Positions 10,019-18,263 of a stretch of DNA of 64,000 nt are shown piece after piece (position 1 is the first letter of the stretch; every line of letters begins with the position of its first letter). The DNA is from Pseudolactococcus chungangensis CAU 28 = DSM 22330 (GTDB taxonomy: Bacteria; Bacillota; Bacilli; Lactobacillales; Streptococcaceae): contig NZ_JXJT01000001.1 of NCBI RefSeq assembly GCF_002441885.1, positions 80,467 to 144,466 of the forward strand. Reading direction: 5' to 3'. The translations under genes were made by a program, and so were the position numbers. The notes under the pieces are model-generated. The model searched no databases. It was not told the origin of the DNA and worked only from the letters and a program-made list of their open reading frames with translations.

Positions 10019-11416
10019 ATGGCAAAACTATGGGGCGGTAGATTTGAAGAAGGCCTAGATAAAAAAACAGAAGCCTTCGGGGCATCGATTACTTTTGATC
10101 AAAAAATGGCGCGTCAAGACCTAAAAGGTAGCCTTGCACATGTGACGATGCTTGCTTCAACAGGGATTTTAACAGCAGAGGAAGCTGAACAAATCAAGGC
10201 GGGCATTCAAAAAGTCGAAGCGAAATACGAAGCAGGCGAGATCGAATTTAAAATCGAAAACGAAGATATTCACATGAATATGGAAACTTATCTGCATGCA
10301 GAAATCGGACCAGTCGCAGGTAAACTTCACACGGCACGTTCACGTAATGACCAAGTCGCAACGGATATGCATCTATGGATGAAAGATACCTTATCAGAAA
10401 CCATGGATAAATTGCAAAACTTACGTGACGTTATTGTGACCTTGGCGTCAGAGCATATTGAAACTATCATGCCTGGTTATACGCACTTGCAACATGCGCA
10501 GCCGATTTCATTCGGACACCATCTCATGGCCTATTATAGTATGTTAACACGCGATTTTGAGCGTTTTGCGTTTAATATGAAACATGCTGATATTTCGCCG
10601 CTAGGCGCGGCGGCACTAGCTGGAACGACTTTCCCCATTGACCGGAAAGAAACGGCGGCACTCATGGGCTTTAGCGACGTTTATGTGAACTCGATGGATG
10701 CGGTGAGTGACCGTGATTTCATCCTAGAATTTCTCAGCAATGCTAGCATTCTCATGATGCACCTGTCACGTTTTTGCGAGGAGCTGATCCTTTGGTGTAG
10801 CAATGAGTTCCAGTTTGTGACCTTGTCGGATGCCTTTTCAACTGGCTCATCCATCATGCCGCAGAAGAAAAATCCAGATATGGCTGAGTTAATACGTGGT
10901 AAATCTGGCCGTGTTTATGGCAATCTCTTTGGCTTGCTTACGGTCATGAAATCTCTACCTTTAGCCTATAACAAGGACTTGCAAGAGGACAAGGAGGGGA
11001 TGTTTGACACAGCAGACACGATTTTGACCAGCCTTGATGTCATGGCAGGGATGCTGTCGACACTATCGGTCAATGAAACCGTTATGGCTGAGTCGACTGA
11101 AAAAGACTTCTCAAACGCCACAGAACTTGCTGACTACCTAGCTGCTAAAGGACTGCCTTTCCGCCAAGCGCATGAAATCGTCGGGGAAATGGTGCTAGAA
11201 TGTACGAAGGCGGGGTATTATTTGCAAGATGTGTCATTGACACGCTACCAAGAAGTATCGCCCTTAATCGAAGCAGATATCTATGAAACTTTGAAGTCTC
11301 GGACTGCTGTTCAACGCCGCAATTCCTATGGTGGCACAGGCTTTGAACAAGTCAAGATGCAAATTGCTTTAGCGCAGGCTGATTTGAAACAGAAAGTTGA
11401 TTCTGAAAAAGAATAA
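10019..11416 (+). CDS. argH: Argininosuccinate lyase
   Basis: The 465-residue enzyme splits argininosuccinate to arginine and fumarate, the last step of arginine synthesis. It belongs to the fumarase/aspartase superfamily. The signature [12 protein letters not shown], with the catalytic serine loop, is intact, as are [12 protein letters not shown] and YTHLQHAQP. The length matches bacterial ArgH. GGAG lies nine bases before ATG 10019. It follows argG, with a terminator and a possible -10 box between them, so it may be transcribed separately. Confidence 0.98.
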   Translation: MAKLWGGRFEEGLDKKTEAFGASITFDQKMARQDLKGSLAHVTMLASTGILTAEEAEQIKAGIQKVEAKYEAGEIEFKIENEDIHMNMETYLHAEIGPVAGKLHTARSRNDQVATDMHLWMKDTLSETMDKLQNLRDVIVTLASEHIETIMPGYTHLQHAQPISFGHHLMAYYSMLTRDFERFAFNMKHADISPLGAAALAGTTFPIDRKETAALMGFSDVYVNSMDAVSDRDFILEFLSNASILMMHLSRFCEELILWCSNEFQFVTLSDAFSTGSSIMPQKKNPDMAELIRGKSGRVYGNLFGLLTVMKSLPLAYNKDLQEDKEGMFDTADTILTSLDVMAGMLSTLSVNETVMAESTEKDFSNATELADYLAAKGLPFRQAHEIVGEMVLECTKAGYYLQDVSLTRYQEVSPLIEADIYETLKSRTAVQRRNSYGGTGFEQVKMQIALAQADLKQKVDSEKE

Positions 11417-11523
11417 CGTGTTAATTTATATCAAAATAAATGAGAAATGTACCCTTGAAATGGTGCATTTTTTGCATATTTATGGTAGAATTGGTTAGAT
11501 AAATTACTGTAGGAGAATCTATT

Positions 11524-11883
11524 TTGGCAATCAAAAAAGCTTTACGAATTAAGAAAAAGAATGATTTCGATAAAATTTTTTCTGCCAGAAAATCAACGGC
11601 TAACAAGAAATTTGTGATCTACCAATTGCCTTCAAAAACGACACATTTTAGAGCAGCAATTTCAGTGAGCAAAAAATTAGGGAATGCGGTCACCAGAAAT
11701 CGCGTCAAACGTCTCGTCCGTCATGCTTTAATACCACTTTCTGACAATTTATCACAAACTGACTTTGTGATTGTCTGCCGAAAAGGGGTGGAAACCTTGA
11801 CTTTTGATGAAGTGCAGAAAAATTTAACACACGTCTTGAAGGTAGCAAAAATTTATCAGAAATCAGAGATATCATCAGTTTAG
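11524..11883 (+). CDS. rnpA: Ribonuclease P protein component
   Basis: The basic 119-residue protein binds the RNase P RNA for tRNA 5' maturation. The family signature NRVKRLVRHAL is seen within RxxxKRLxR, along with the N-terminal IKKKNDFDKIFSARKST. The start is TTG 11524, set by AGGAG at 11511-11515 with eight bases between; there is no better ATG. The gene leads the rnpA-yidC-jag cluster, but rpmH, usually immediately upstream of rnpA in bacteria, lies downstream here, as known for lactococci. Confidence 0.95.
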   Translation: MAIKKALRIKKKNDFDKIFSARKSTANKKFVIYQLPSKTTHFRAAISVSKKLGNAVTRNRVKRLVRHALIPLSDNLSQTDFVIVCRKGVETLTFDEVQKNLTHVLKVAKIYQKSEISSV

Positions 11884-11903
11884 TTTTTAGAGTTTTAATG
11901 ATA

Positions 11904-12062
11904 CTCGTTCAAGTATCAAATCAAAACACAAGATTTTGAGATAGTTTTACCCAAATCAAGAAAAGCAGCCTAAAACGTAGAGCTATACGATAGGGATGAT
12001 TGATGAAGAGTTGGCTGAAACTAGCCAAAAACTGTTTTGATTTTGTGCTTGTATGAGCGTCA
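11904..12062. mobile_element. Small MITE-like foldback element (copy 1)
   Basis: The stretch between rnpA and yidC begins with ATACTCGTTCAAGTATCAAA and TCAAAACACAAGATTTTG. It ends with CTAGCCAAAAACTGTTTTGA and TTTTGTGCTTGTATGAGCG, roughly the inverse complement of the start. The blocks AACACAAGATTTTG and CTAGCCAAAA(N)CTGTTTTGATTT recur at 54.58-54.64 kb. There is no coding capacity. The repeat is seen; mobility is inferred. Confidence 0.6.
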
Positions 12063-12092
12063 TGACAGCGTTAGGTATAGAAAAGGAAAATT

Positions 12093-12905
12093 GTGAAGAA
12101 AAAACTTAAATTAGTCGCCTTATCAGGTCTATCAGTCCTCGTTTTAACGGGCTGTGGTCGTACGGATATTACAGGACATTCAAGCGGTCTGTGGGAGCAA
12201 TTCGTTTATGGCTTTGCCCAAATCATCCACTTTCTTTCATTTGGTGGTTTGGTCGGCCTAGGTATTATTTTATTCACCCTAATCATCAGAACGCTCTTAT
12301 TACCTTTGATGCATATCCAAACAAAATCAACGCGTAAAATGCAAGAAGTGCAACCTGAATTGAAAAAAATTCAAGCACAATATCCAGGTAAAGATGCGGA
12401 AAGCAAACGCTTAGTTGCTGAGAAAACACAAGAACTTTATGCGGAAAATGGTGTGAATCCTTATATGGGATGTCTGCCATTATTGGTGCAAATGCCGATT
12501 CTCTGGGCTTTGTATCAGGCTATAACGCGTGTTGGTTTTCTGCGTGATGGGCATTTTCTTTGGTTTGATATTTCGGGTCATGACCCTTACTTTATCTTGC
12601 CAATCCTTGCCGCAGTATTCACCTTTGCTAGTTCATGGCTAACCATGAAAGCAGCGCCTGAAAAGAACGGTATGACAACTGCCATGACCTATGTGATGCC
12701 AGTACTTATCTTTGTGATGGGGGTTAGTGTTGCAGCCGGTGTGGCGCTTTACTGGACTGTGTCAAATGCTTACCAAGTTTTCCAAACCTTGCTTTTGAAC
12801 AATCCGTTCAAACTACAAGAGGAACGTGTCGCCAAGGCGAATGCAGAAAAAAATAAAGAAAAAGCCCGTCAAAAAGCATTGGCAAAAGCTAAGAAGAAAA
12901 AATAA
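12093..12905 (+). CDS. yidC: YidC/OxaA-family membrane protein insertase (lipoprotein)
   Basis: The 270-residue protein inserts membrane proteins alone or with SecYEG. A lipoprotein signal peptide ends in LTGC (lipidated Cys 21). Five transmembrane segments follow, with the conserved arginine in the first ([13 protein letters not shown]), the motif [20 protein letters not shown], and a basic tail rich in Lys and Ala that may contact ribosomes. The GTG start follows AAAGGAAAA. Length and context (rnpA upstream, jag downstream) are standard for a Gram-positive YidC. Confidence 0.95.
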   Translation: MKKKLKLVALSGLSVLVLTGCGRTDITGHSSGLWEQFVYGFAQIIHFLSFGGLVGLGIILFTLIIRTLLLPLMHIQTKSTRKMQEVQPELKKIQAQYPGKDAESKRLVAEKTQELYAENGVNPYMGCLPLLVQMPILWALYQAITRVGFLRDGHFLWFDISGHDPYFILPILAAVFTFASSWLTMKAAPEKNGMTTAMTYVMPVLIFVMGVSVAAGVALYWTVSNAYQVFQTLLLNNPFKLQEERVAKANAEKNKEKARQKALAKAKKKK

Positions 12906-13030
12906 GCTAATTTTAGTGACTGGCGGCGTAGTTTGCTGTCAACGATAAAAAGAAATAAATCTATCCTAGATACATTTATCAACATCAAAGTAGTACTTAA
13001 GCAATACCTCATAAAGGAGTAGTTAAAGAA

Positions 13031-13927
13031 ATGGCTATTTTTACAGGAAATACAGTAGATGAAGCGATTGAGCGTGGGTTGAAAAAACTTGGCATCAAAC
13101 GTGAAAATGTCCATATTCAAATCGAGCAAAAAGATAAAAAAGGGTTCTTGGGCATTGGCAAAAAACGTGCCCGTGTTAATATTGATGCGATTCAGGAAGA
13201 AACTGTTCGTCAGGCTGACCGGCTAGCCACGCGTGGTTTAGATGCTGAATTTATAGCAGACTCGCCGAAAGTTCAATCCGCTATGGAAGCAACACTTGAG
13301 TTATCACAAGTTGTTAAGGCAGTTAAAGCAGCTGAAAAAGCAAGCACGGGTGATTTAAGCCAAGAAGATAAAGAGGCAATTATCGAAGAGGCTAAGAATG
13401 AAATTGCTGAAAGAAAATTAAGTGACCTTGAAGGCGATATCGCCCCCGCAGCAATGGCTGAGGAAATGACACACAGTCAGAATAAAGTGATTAAAGAAGT
13501 TTCAAAATACTTGACATTAATTACACAAGATATGGGTGTTCCAGCATCGGTTTCGGCTCAAAATGATGGCAGTTTGATTGTTTTCAATCTTAAATCATCG
13601 CAGGATGGTTTGTTAATTGGTAAACATGGTAAAATTTTACAGGCTTTACAAGTTTTGGCTAAAGCATACGCTAACAGCTTGACAGAAGAACGTGTCATTC
13701 TTGCGATTAATGTTGGCGATTATCATGAAAAGCGTAAGGTGTATATTACTAGCTTAGCGCATCATGCGGCAAAACGTGCACGTAATGGTGAAACAGTTTA
13801 TATCAATGATTTACAAAGCAATGAACGTAAAATCGTCCATGCTATTATCTCACGTGAACCAGACGTTGCTAGCCGTTCTGTTGGTCGTGATAGTGGTCGA
13901 TATATCGTGGTGACAAAAGAAAATTAA
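13031..13927 (+). CDS. jag: RNA-binding protein Jag/KhpB (EloR)
   Basis: The 298-residue protein has an N-terminal Jag domain (about 1-52, with KKGFLGIGKKRARV), an acidic helical linker, a KH domain (LLIGKHGKILQALQVLAKAY) and a C-terminal R3H domain (SREPDVASRSVGRDSGRYIVV). In streptococci the KhpA/KhpB pair binds RNA and controls cell elongation. AAAGGAG precedes ATG 13031. It follows yidC by 125 bases, as in most Firmicutes. Confidence 0.95.
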   Translation: MAIFTGNTVDEAIERGLKKLGIKRENVHIQIEQKDKKGFLGIGKKRARVNIDAIQEETVRQADRLATRGLDAEFIADSPKVQSAMEATLELSQVVKAVKAAEKASTGDLSQEDKEAIIEEAKNEIAERKLSDLEGDIAPAAMAEEMTHSQNKVIKEVSKYLTLITQDMGVPASVSAQNDGSLIVFNLKSSQDGLLIGKHGKILQALQVLAKAYANSLTEERVILAINVGDYHEKRKVYITSLAHHAAKRARNGETVYINDLQSNERKIVHAIISREPDVASRSVGRDSGRYIVVTKEN

Positions 13928-13934
13928 GATTATC

Positions 13935-13963
13935 TTGACAAATGCTTGTAAAAACGATAGAAT
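13935..13963 (+). promoter_or_regulatory. rpmH promoter
   Basis: TTGACA (13935-13940) and TAGAAT (13958-13963) are spaced 17 bp, about 100 bases before rpmH. Confidence 0.85.
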
Positions 13964-14060
13964 ATTAAGGTATGTTTAGTAACTGATCAAAAGCCTAGGC
14001 TAGACATAAGGTTGTTGGTTTACCAACAGTCAAAAATTCTGTACAGGAGGAAAAAACATT

Positions 14061-14195
14061 ATGAAACGCACTTTTCAACCAAGTAAACGTAAACGTCAAA
14101 AAACACACGGTTTCCGTAAACGTATGTCTACTAAAAACGGCCGTCGCGTCGTTGCCAGCCGTCGTCGTAAAGGACGCGCAGTTTTGACTGCATAA
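14061..14195 (+). CDS. rpmH: 50S ribosomal protein L34
   Basis: The 44-residue, strongly basic protein starts [19 protein letters not shown] and carries the L34 signature; it ends [18 protein letters not shown] sits ten bases before ATG 14061. It has its own promoter and terminator. Its place after jag, rather than before rnpA next to dnaA, is a known lactococcal rearrangement. Confidence 0.98.
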   Translation: MKRTFQPSKRKRQKTHGFRKRMSTKNGRRVVASRRRKGRAVLTA

Positions 14196-14199
14196 AATA

Positions 14200-14245
14200 C
14201 GATAAAAAGAACATAGATACTCGAGCCTATGTTCTTTTTTTATCG
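14200..14245 (+). terminator. Terminator of rpmH
   Basis: A 17-bp stem (14200-14216 with 14227-14245) contains AAAAAGAACATAG and CTATGTTCTTTTTTT with a T7 run. Confidence 0.92.
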
Positions 14246-14369
14246 TCATTTTATCGGTGATAGCTAGTTATGAGTTAGTATTAAAACATAATGTGCTAAG
14301 AAAATGAATAGAATTAAAATGTATATAGTTTTTGTGGGCATAGTTGCTAAAATTTTGATACAATAGTAC

Positions 14370-14383
14370 TGGAAACGATTACA
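14370..14383 (+). promoter_or_regulatory. cre-like site before the aldo/keto reductase gene
   Basis: TGGAAACGATTACA is close to the cre consensus, with one mismatch in the left arm. It lies just downstream of a possible -10 box TACAAT (14359-14364) and 20 bases before the start codon, so CcpA control is likely. Confidence 0.55.
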
Positions 14384-14403
14384 AGGAAAGAAAGGCTCTT
14401 GCT

Positions 14404-15324
14404 ATGAAAAAAATTAAAATTGCCAATACGGACATGACAGCTAGCCAACTTATTTTAGGGTGTATGCGCATTAATGAATCAGGTAAAAATCCTGTTGAAA
14501 CGATTCAGACTGCATATGATCACGGCATTAACTTCTTTGATCATGCAGATATTTATGGTGCTGGGGAATGCGAAACAATTTTCTCCAAAGCTTTAAAAGA
14601 AACAAGCATTTCACGCTCGGATATTTATTTACAATCTAAAGTCGGGATTAAACCAGGGATTGCCTTTGACTTTTCAAAACAACATATCATCGAAGCGGTA
14701 GAGGGGTCATTGAAGAGATTAGACACAGATTATCTGGATGCCTTACTGTTACACCGCCCAGATACCTTGGTTGAGCCTGAAGAAGTTGCAGAAGCTTTTT
14801 CTCAGCTTGAAAAAGCGGGTAAGGTTCGTGCGTTCGGGGTATCCAATCAAAATCCTGGTCAAATTGAACTCTTGAAAACAGCGGTTAAACAGCCACTTAA
14901 TATTAATCAGCTTCAATTCGGTCTTAAACACACGGGCATGATTGATGCTGGCATTAATGTTAATATGGAAAACCAAGCAAGTCTCGTTCGAGATGGTGGT
15001 ATTCTGGAATATTCACGTATTCATGACATGACGATTCAAGCTTGGTCACCTTTCCAATATGGTTTCTTCGAAGGTGTCTTTGTTGGCAATGATGAAAAGT
15101 TCCCTGAACTCAATGCTAGATTACTAGAGCTTGCAGAGCAATATAAGGTGACACCATCTGGCATCGCTGTGGCCTTCATTAATCGCCATCCTGCTAAGTT
15201 TCAAACAGTTCTTGGTACAATGACGCCATCTCGTATTATTGAAGCGACAGAGGCTGCTGATATTGTGTTAACGCGTGAAGAATGGTATAGCTTATATATG
15301 GCAGCAGGTAATATCCTACCATAA
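14404..15324 (+). CDS. Aldo/keto reductase (YdhF-like)
   Basis: The 306-residue (beta/alpha)8 NADPH-dependent oxidoreductase resembles E. coli YdhF. Seen are the catalytic Asp/Tyr region NFFDHADIYGAGECE, the lysine in LQSKVGI, the histidine in LLLHRPD, and the NADPH-binding end VLGTMTPSRIIEA. The physiological substrate is unknown. AAGGAAAG precedes ATG 14404. It is monocistronic with its own terminator, and a cre-like site suggests carbon catabolite control. Confidence 0.88.
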   Translation: MKKIKIANTDMTASQLILGCMRINESGKNPVETIQTAYDHGINFFDHADIYGAGECETIFSKALKETSISRSDIYLQSKVGIKPGIAFDFSKQHIIEAVEGSLKRLDTDYLDALLLHRPDTLVEPEEVAEAFSQLEKAGKVRAFGVSNQNPGQIELLKTAVKQPLNINQLQFGLKHTGMIDAGINVNMENQASLVRDGGILEYSRIHDMTIQAWSPFQYGFFEGVFVGNDEKFPELNARLLELAEQYKVTPSGIAVAFINRHPAKFQTVLGTMTPSRIIEATEAADIVLTREEWYSLYMAAGNILP

Positions 15325-15329
15325 GCCTT

Positions 15330-15378
15330 AAAATGCTAGAGATTTTCCGATATGTTGGAAAATGTCGGCATTTTCTTC
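15330..15378 (+). terminator. Terminator of the aldo/keto reductase gene
   Basis: AAAATGC (15330-15336) pairs with GCATTTT (15368-15374), with an inner stem ATTTTCC/GGAAAAT, and TTCTTCATTT follows. Confidence 0.75.
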
Positions 15379-15406
15379 ATTTGTCTAGATAAATGAAGAG
15401 TATTGT

Positions 15407-15435
15407 TTGAATTTTTAGCAAAAATAACTTATAAT
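15407..15435 (+). promoter_or_regulatory. Promoter of ireB-ruvX
   Basis: TTGAAT (15407-15412) and TATAAT (15430-15435) are spaced 17 bp, 40 bases before the ireB start. Confidence 0.8.
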
Positions 15436-15474
15436 GAAACTAACTCAATAAATGACAGAAGTGAGGTGACAGAT

Positions 15475-15741
15475 ATGAGTTTTACAGATGAAACGGTACG
15501 TTTCGAGTTTGATGACTCGAGCAAAAAAGAAATTGGCGAGACACTTGTCAGTGTCTACAAGTCTCTCGGCGAAAAAGGCTACAACCCGATTAACCAAATG
15601 GTCGGTTATGTGTTATCAGGCGATCCAGCTTATATCCCGCGCCACAACGATGCTAGAAACAAAATCCGTCGTTTTGACCGAGATGATATCGTTGAAGAAT
15701 TGATTAAAAATTACCTCAAGGATCAAGGTGTGTCACTTTGA
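15475..15741 (+). CDS. ireB: IreB-family regulatory phosphoprotein (UPF0297/DUF965)
   Basis: The 88-residue protein matches the YrzL/IreB family ([33 protein letters not shown] is the family core, given here from about residue 30). In Enterococcus, IreB is a substrate of the Ser/Thr kinase IreK and negatively affects cephalosporin resistance. ATG 15475 follows GAGGTG at 15462; an upstream frame extension lacks a ribosome site. The stop overlaps the ruvX start (TGATG), so translation is coupled. The ireB-ruvX-yrzB order is conserved in Firmicutes. Confidence 0.93.
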   Translation: MSFTDETVRFEFDDSSKKEIGETLVSVYKSLGEKGYNPINQMVGYVLSGDPAYIPRHNDARNKIRRFDRDDIVEELIKNYLKDQGVSL

Positions 15742-16172
15742 TGCAACGTTTAATGGGGCTAGACGTCGGTAGTGTAACTGTCGGCGTGGCCGTAAGCGAC
15801 TTGCTAGGCTATACAGCTCAGCCTGTTGAGACGATTCGGATTAACGAGTCAAAAGCAGATTATGGGTTTGAGCGTTTAGCAGAACTTGTCAAAGACTATG
15901 AACCTGCAAAATTTGTCTTAGGTTTGCCTAAACACATGAACAATGATGAAGGTATTAGGGCACAAGCCAGCCGTCATTATGGTGATTTGTTGTTCGAAAA
16001 ATTTGGTATTCCAGTTGATTACCAAGATGAGCGACTCACGACAGCCCAAGCAGAGAAAATTTTAATTCAAGGGCACACACGTCGAGAAAATCGCAAAAAA
16101 TATATTGATAAATTGGCGGCTGTGTTGATTTTACAGAATTATCTCGATAGCCACACTTTAGGGCATCTCTAA
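15741..16172 (+). CDS. ruvX: Holliday junction resolvase-like protein RuvX (YqgF)
   Basis: The 143-residue RNase H-fold protein belongs to the YqgF family. Seen are the first catalytic Asp in [16 protein letters not shown], the central Glu-containing strand (VLGLPKHMN) and the [15 protein letters not shown] motif. Suggested roles are in pre-16S rRNA end processing and Holliday-junction cleavage. The ATG at 15741 shares a base with the ireB stop; a TTG three bases earlier is less likely. Confidence 0.93.
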   Translation: MQRLMGLDVGSVTVGVAVSDLLGYTAQPVETIRINESKADYGFERLAELVKDYEPAKFVLGLPKHMNNDEGIRAQASRHYGDLLFEKFGIPVDYQDERLTTAQAEKILIQGHTRRENRKKYIDKLAAVLILQNYLDSHTLGHL

Positions 16173-16340
16173 AAATTCAGTTTTGCCCAAATTACCCATT
16201 TTTCCGATATTCATCGTCTACCTTCTCATCCCATGAACCACATGGACTTCGTTGGTATCTTTGATAATCGAAAATGGAATCGTTTGTTCTAAAAGCGATT
16301 TTTTGAGATACCCTTTATAAACTAGATTACGGAGTAAATA

Positions 16341-16658
16341 ATGACTGAACATACACATCATCATGACCATGAGCATGAGCAAGAATTTATCACTTTGATT
16401 GATGATCATGGAAATGAGACTTTGTTTGAAATTCTTTTGACAATTGATGGTCAAGAAGAATTTGGTAAAAACTATGTCTTAGTTGTACCAGCTGGTGCGG
16501 AAGAAGACGAAAACGGTGAAGTTGAAATTCAAGCATACGCTTATACACAAAATGAAGATGGTACTGAGGGTGACCTCTTGCCAATCCCAGAAGATTCTGA
16601 TGAAGAATGGGATATGATTGAAGAAGTTTTCAATACATTTGTAGAGGAACAAGACTAA
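16341..16658 (+). CDS. DUF1292 family protein (UPF0473, YrzB-like)
   Basis: The acidic 105-residue protein has a His-rich N-terminus ([15 protein letters not shown]) and the DUF1292 core [21 protein letters not shown], ending in a run of Asp/Glu. Function is unknown, but it regularly follows ruvX in Firmicutes. The His-rich start could bind metal; that is inference. It is 168 bases after ruvX and ends at a terminator. Confidence 0.92.
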   Translation: MTEHTHHHDHEHEQEFITLIDDHGNETLFEILLTIDGQEEFGKNYVLVVPAGAEEDENGEVEIQAYAYTQNEDGTEGDLLPIPEDSDEEWDMIEEVFNTFVEEQD

Positions 16659-16668
16659 AGCAACAGCA

Positions 16669-16729
16669 AAAACTCTGAAAGTGGACTTATCTGATGTTAA
16701 ATCAGGATGGTCTGTCTTTCAGAGTTTTT
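16669..16729 (+). terminator. Terminator of the ireB-ruvX-yrzB operon
   Basis: A 13-bp stem AAAACTCTGAAAG/CTTTCAGAGTTTT encloses a second hairpin (CTGAT/ATCAG). A T5 run follows. Confidence 0.85.
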
Positions 16730-16777
16730 AAGTTGTACTTTTGCATCGTTAAAGTCAGGACTGCGAAATGTTCATCA

Positions 16778-18031
16778 TCAGTCGTTGTCAAGAATATCGT
16801 CAGCTGCATCAGTCATGATGACCATGTGATCAAGAGCCTTGACTTCAGGTAATAGCATGCTTACGATATTGCCGATAAAAATGCTGACTCCTGCAATAAT
16901 CAGAAGTGGTGGGATACCGATGGTTTCAGCAAGTGGTGCCGCAAAAATCAGGCCAATTGGACTTGCCATGGAGGCCATGGCTTGCGCAATACCCATAATG
17001 CGTCCAGTTTGTTTAGCAGGGAAAGCCTGTTGAACGATCGACATAAAGAGGCCGTTTGCTGCCATGAAACCGACGCCGCCAGGGAGTTGTAAGGCGATAA
17101 AAAGCCAAAGTCCATGGCGATTGTCAGGTAAGAATCCCATGAGTGTGAAAGCGAGACCTGCCAGATAATACCACACGACACCAATTGTCAGTCGGCGTTT
17201 AGTCGTGGCAAAAAGGCCGATGAGGAGTCCACCCAGAAGGGAACCGATGGACCAACAAACTTCAACGATAGAGGCATCTGAAATACTACCATGAAAATAA
17301 GTGGTCGTAATCAAGGGGTAGAGTGAGAAAGCAGGCCAAGCAAACATACCAATCAAGGTAGTAATGATTAAGAAGTTAAAGATACCTTTATGATGTCGAA
17401 CGAGTTTAAAACCCGCCACTAATTCGTGAAAATAGGTGTTTTGCTTACCAAGGTGATCAAAACTAGGAATTTGTGTCATTACTACTGTAATTGTCGCAAT
17501 AATAGCACCAGCGACATCAACTAGCATGATTTGAGAAATGGGTAGCGAGCCGTAAAAAAATGCGCCAATAGCTGGTGTGATAATCATTGAGGCGCTATTA
17601 AATGCACCGTTGAGCCCGCTGACTTTAGGTACAAATGTTTCTGGAACGAGTGTCGGGATAATGGATTGCGTTGTTGGTGTCTGAATGGCACCTGAAAAAC
17701 TTCTGATGAACATAGCGACACCTAACAACCAAAAAGGCAGTGGACCACCCTGTCCATAAATTGCTAGGATAATTGCAGCAAGTGCAACAATCCAATCACC
17801 TGACAGTAAGAGAATTTTCTTATTCATGCGATCAATTAGTGGACCGACTAAGGGGCCAATAATGATGCCAGGAATAAATGCAATTAGCATATACATGGCA
17901 AGTAACGTTGGACTTTTAGAGCGATCGGTCAAATACCAAATCAAGGCATATTGCGCAATCATGCTTGTGAAAAAGGACAATTGTTGACCCACAAAAAGTG
18001 TAAAAAAATTCTTTTTCCATTTTGTCTTCAT
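16778..18031 (-). CDS. MFS transporter, DHA3-type (macrolide-efflux-like)
   Basis: The 417-residue protein has about 12 hydrophobic segments and the layout of the Mef/DHA3 branch of the major facilitator superfamily, with the loop motif GPLVGPLIDRMNKKILLLSGD between TM2 and TM3. Such proteins export drugs or other small amphiphiles; the substrate cannot be read here. It lies convergent to yrzB and divergent from the XRE-aminotransferase gene, with about 230 bases shared upstream. Confidence 0.88.
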   Translation of the reverse strand: MKTKWKKNFFTLFVGQQLSFFTSMIAQYALIWYLTDRSKSPTLLAMYMLIAFIPGIIIGPLVGPLIDRMNKKILLLSGDWIVALAAIILAIYGQGGPLPFWLLGVAMFIRSFSGAIQTPTTQSIIPTLVPETFVPKVSGLNGAFNSASMIITPAIGAFFYGSLPISQIMLVDVAGAIIATITVVMTQIPSFDHLGKQNTYFHELVAGFKLVRHHKGIFNFLIITTLIGMFAWPAFSLYPLITTTYFHGSISDASIVEVCWSIGSLLGGLLIGLFATTKRRLTIGVVWYYLAGLAFTLMGFLPDNRHGLWLFIALQLPGGVGFMAANGLFMSIVQQAFPAKQTGRIMGIAQAMASMASPIGLIFAAPLAETIGIPPLLIIAGVSIFIGNIVSMLLPEVKALDHMVIMTDAADDILDND

Positions 18032-18201
18032 ATACTTTTAATTTTATCAAAATTTTGATAAGACGGAAATACCTTTGATGATTTAAGTTGAAAAGTTTGT
18101 ATATAGATGAAACGAGATGAAAAAGATCAGATGCGTCAGGATGGATCTTACTAACATGTTTTATCCGATGGCAAAAATGTTCTGAATTATCGGAATCTAG
18201 C

Positions 18202-18230
18202 TTGACAAATAACTCTGGAAGTAGTAAACT
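18202..18230 (+). promoter_or_regulatory. Promoter of the XRE-aminotransferase gene
   Basis: TTGACA (18202-18207) and TAAACT (18225-18230) are spaced 17 bp. The -10 box lies inside the left arm of the palindromic operator. Confidence 0.75.
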
Positions 18231-18255
18231 AACGTTAGTTTATAGTAAGCTAACG
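18226..18255 (+). promoter_or_regulatory. Palindromic operator and half-site of the XRE-aminotransferase gene
   Basis: AAACTAACGTTAGTTT (18226-18241) is a perfect 16-bp palindrome over the -10 box. A further half-site AAGCTAACG (18247-18255) overlaps the ribosome site. More copies of AAACTAACG occur inside the gene at 18279-18287 and 18454-18462. The arrangement fits autoregulation by the XRE domain encoded just downstream. Confidence 0.65.
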
Positions 18256-18263
18256 AGGTGCAT

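Noticed and set aside
18258-18263. GTG 18258 as start of the XRE-aminotransferase
   Set aside because: It overlaps the GAGGTG ribosome site that serves ATG 18264.
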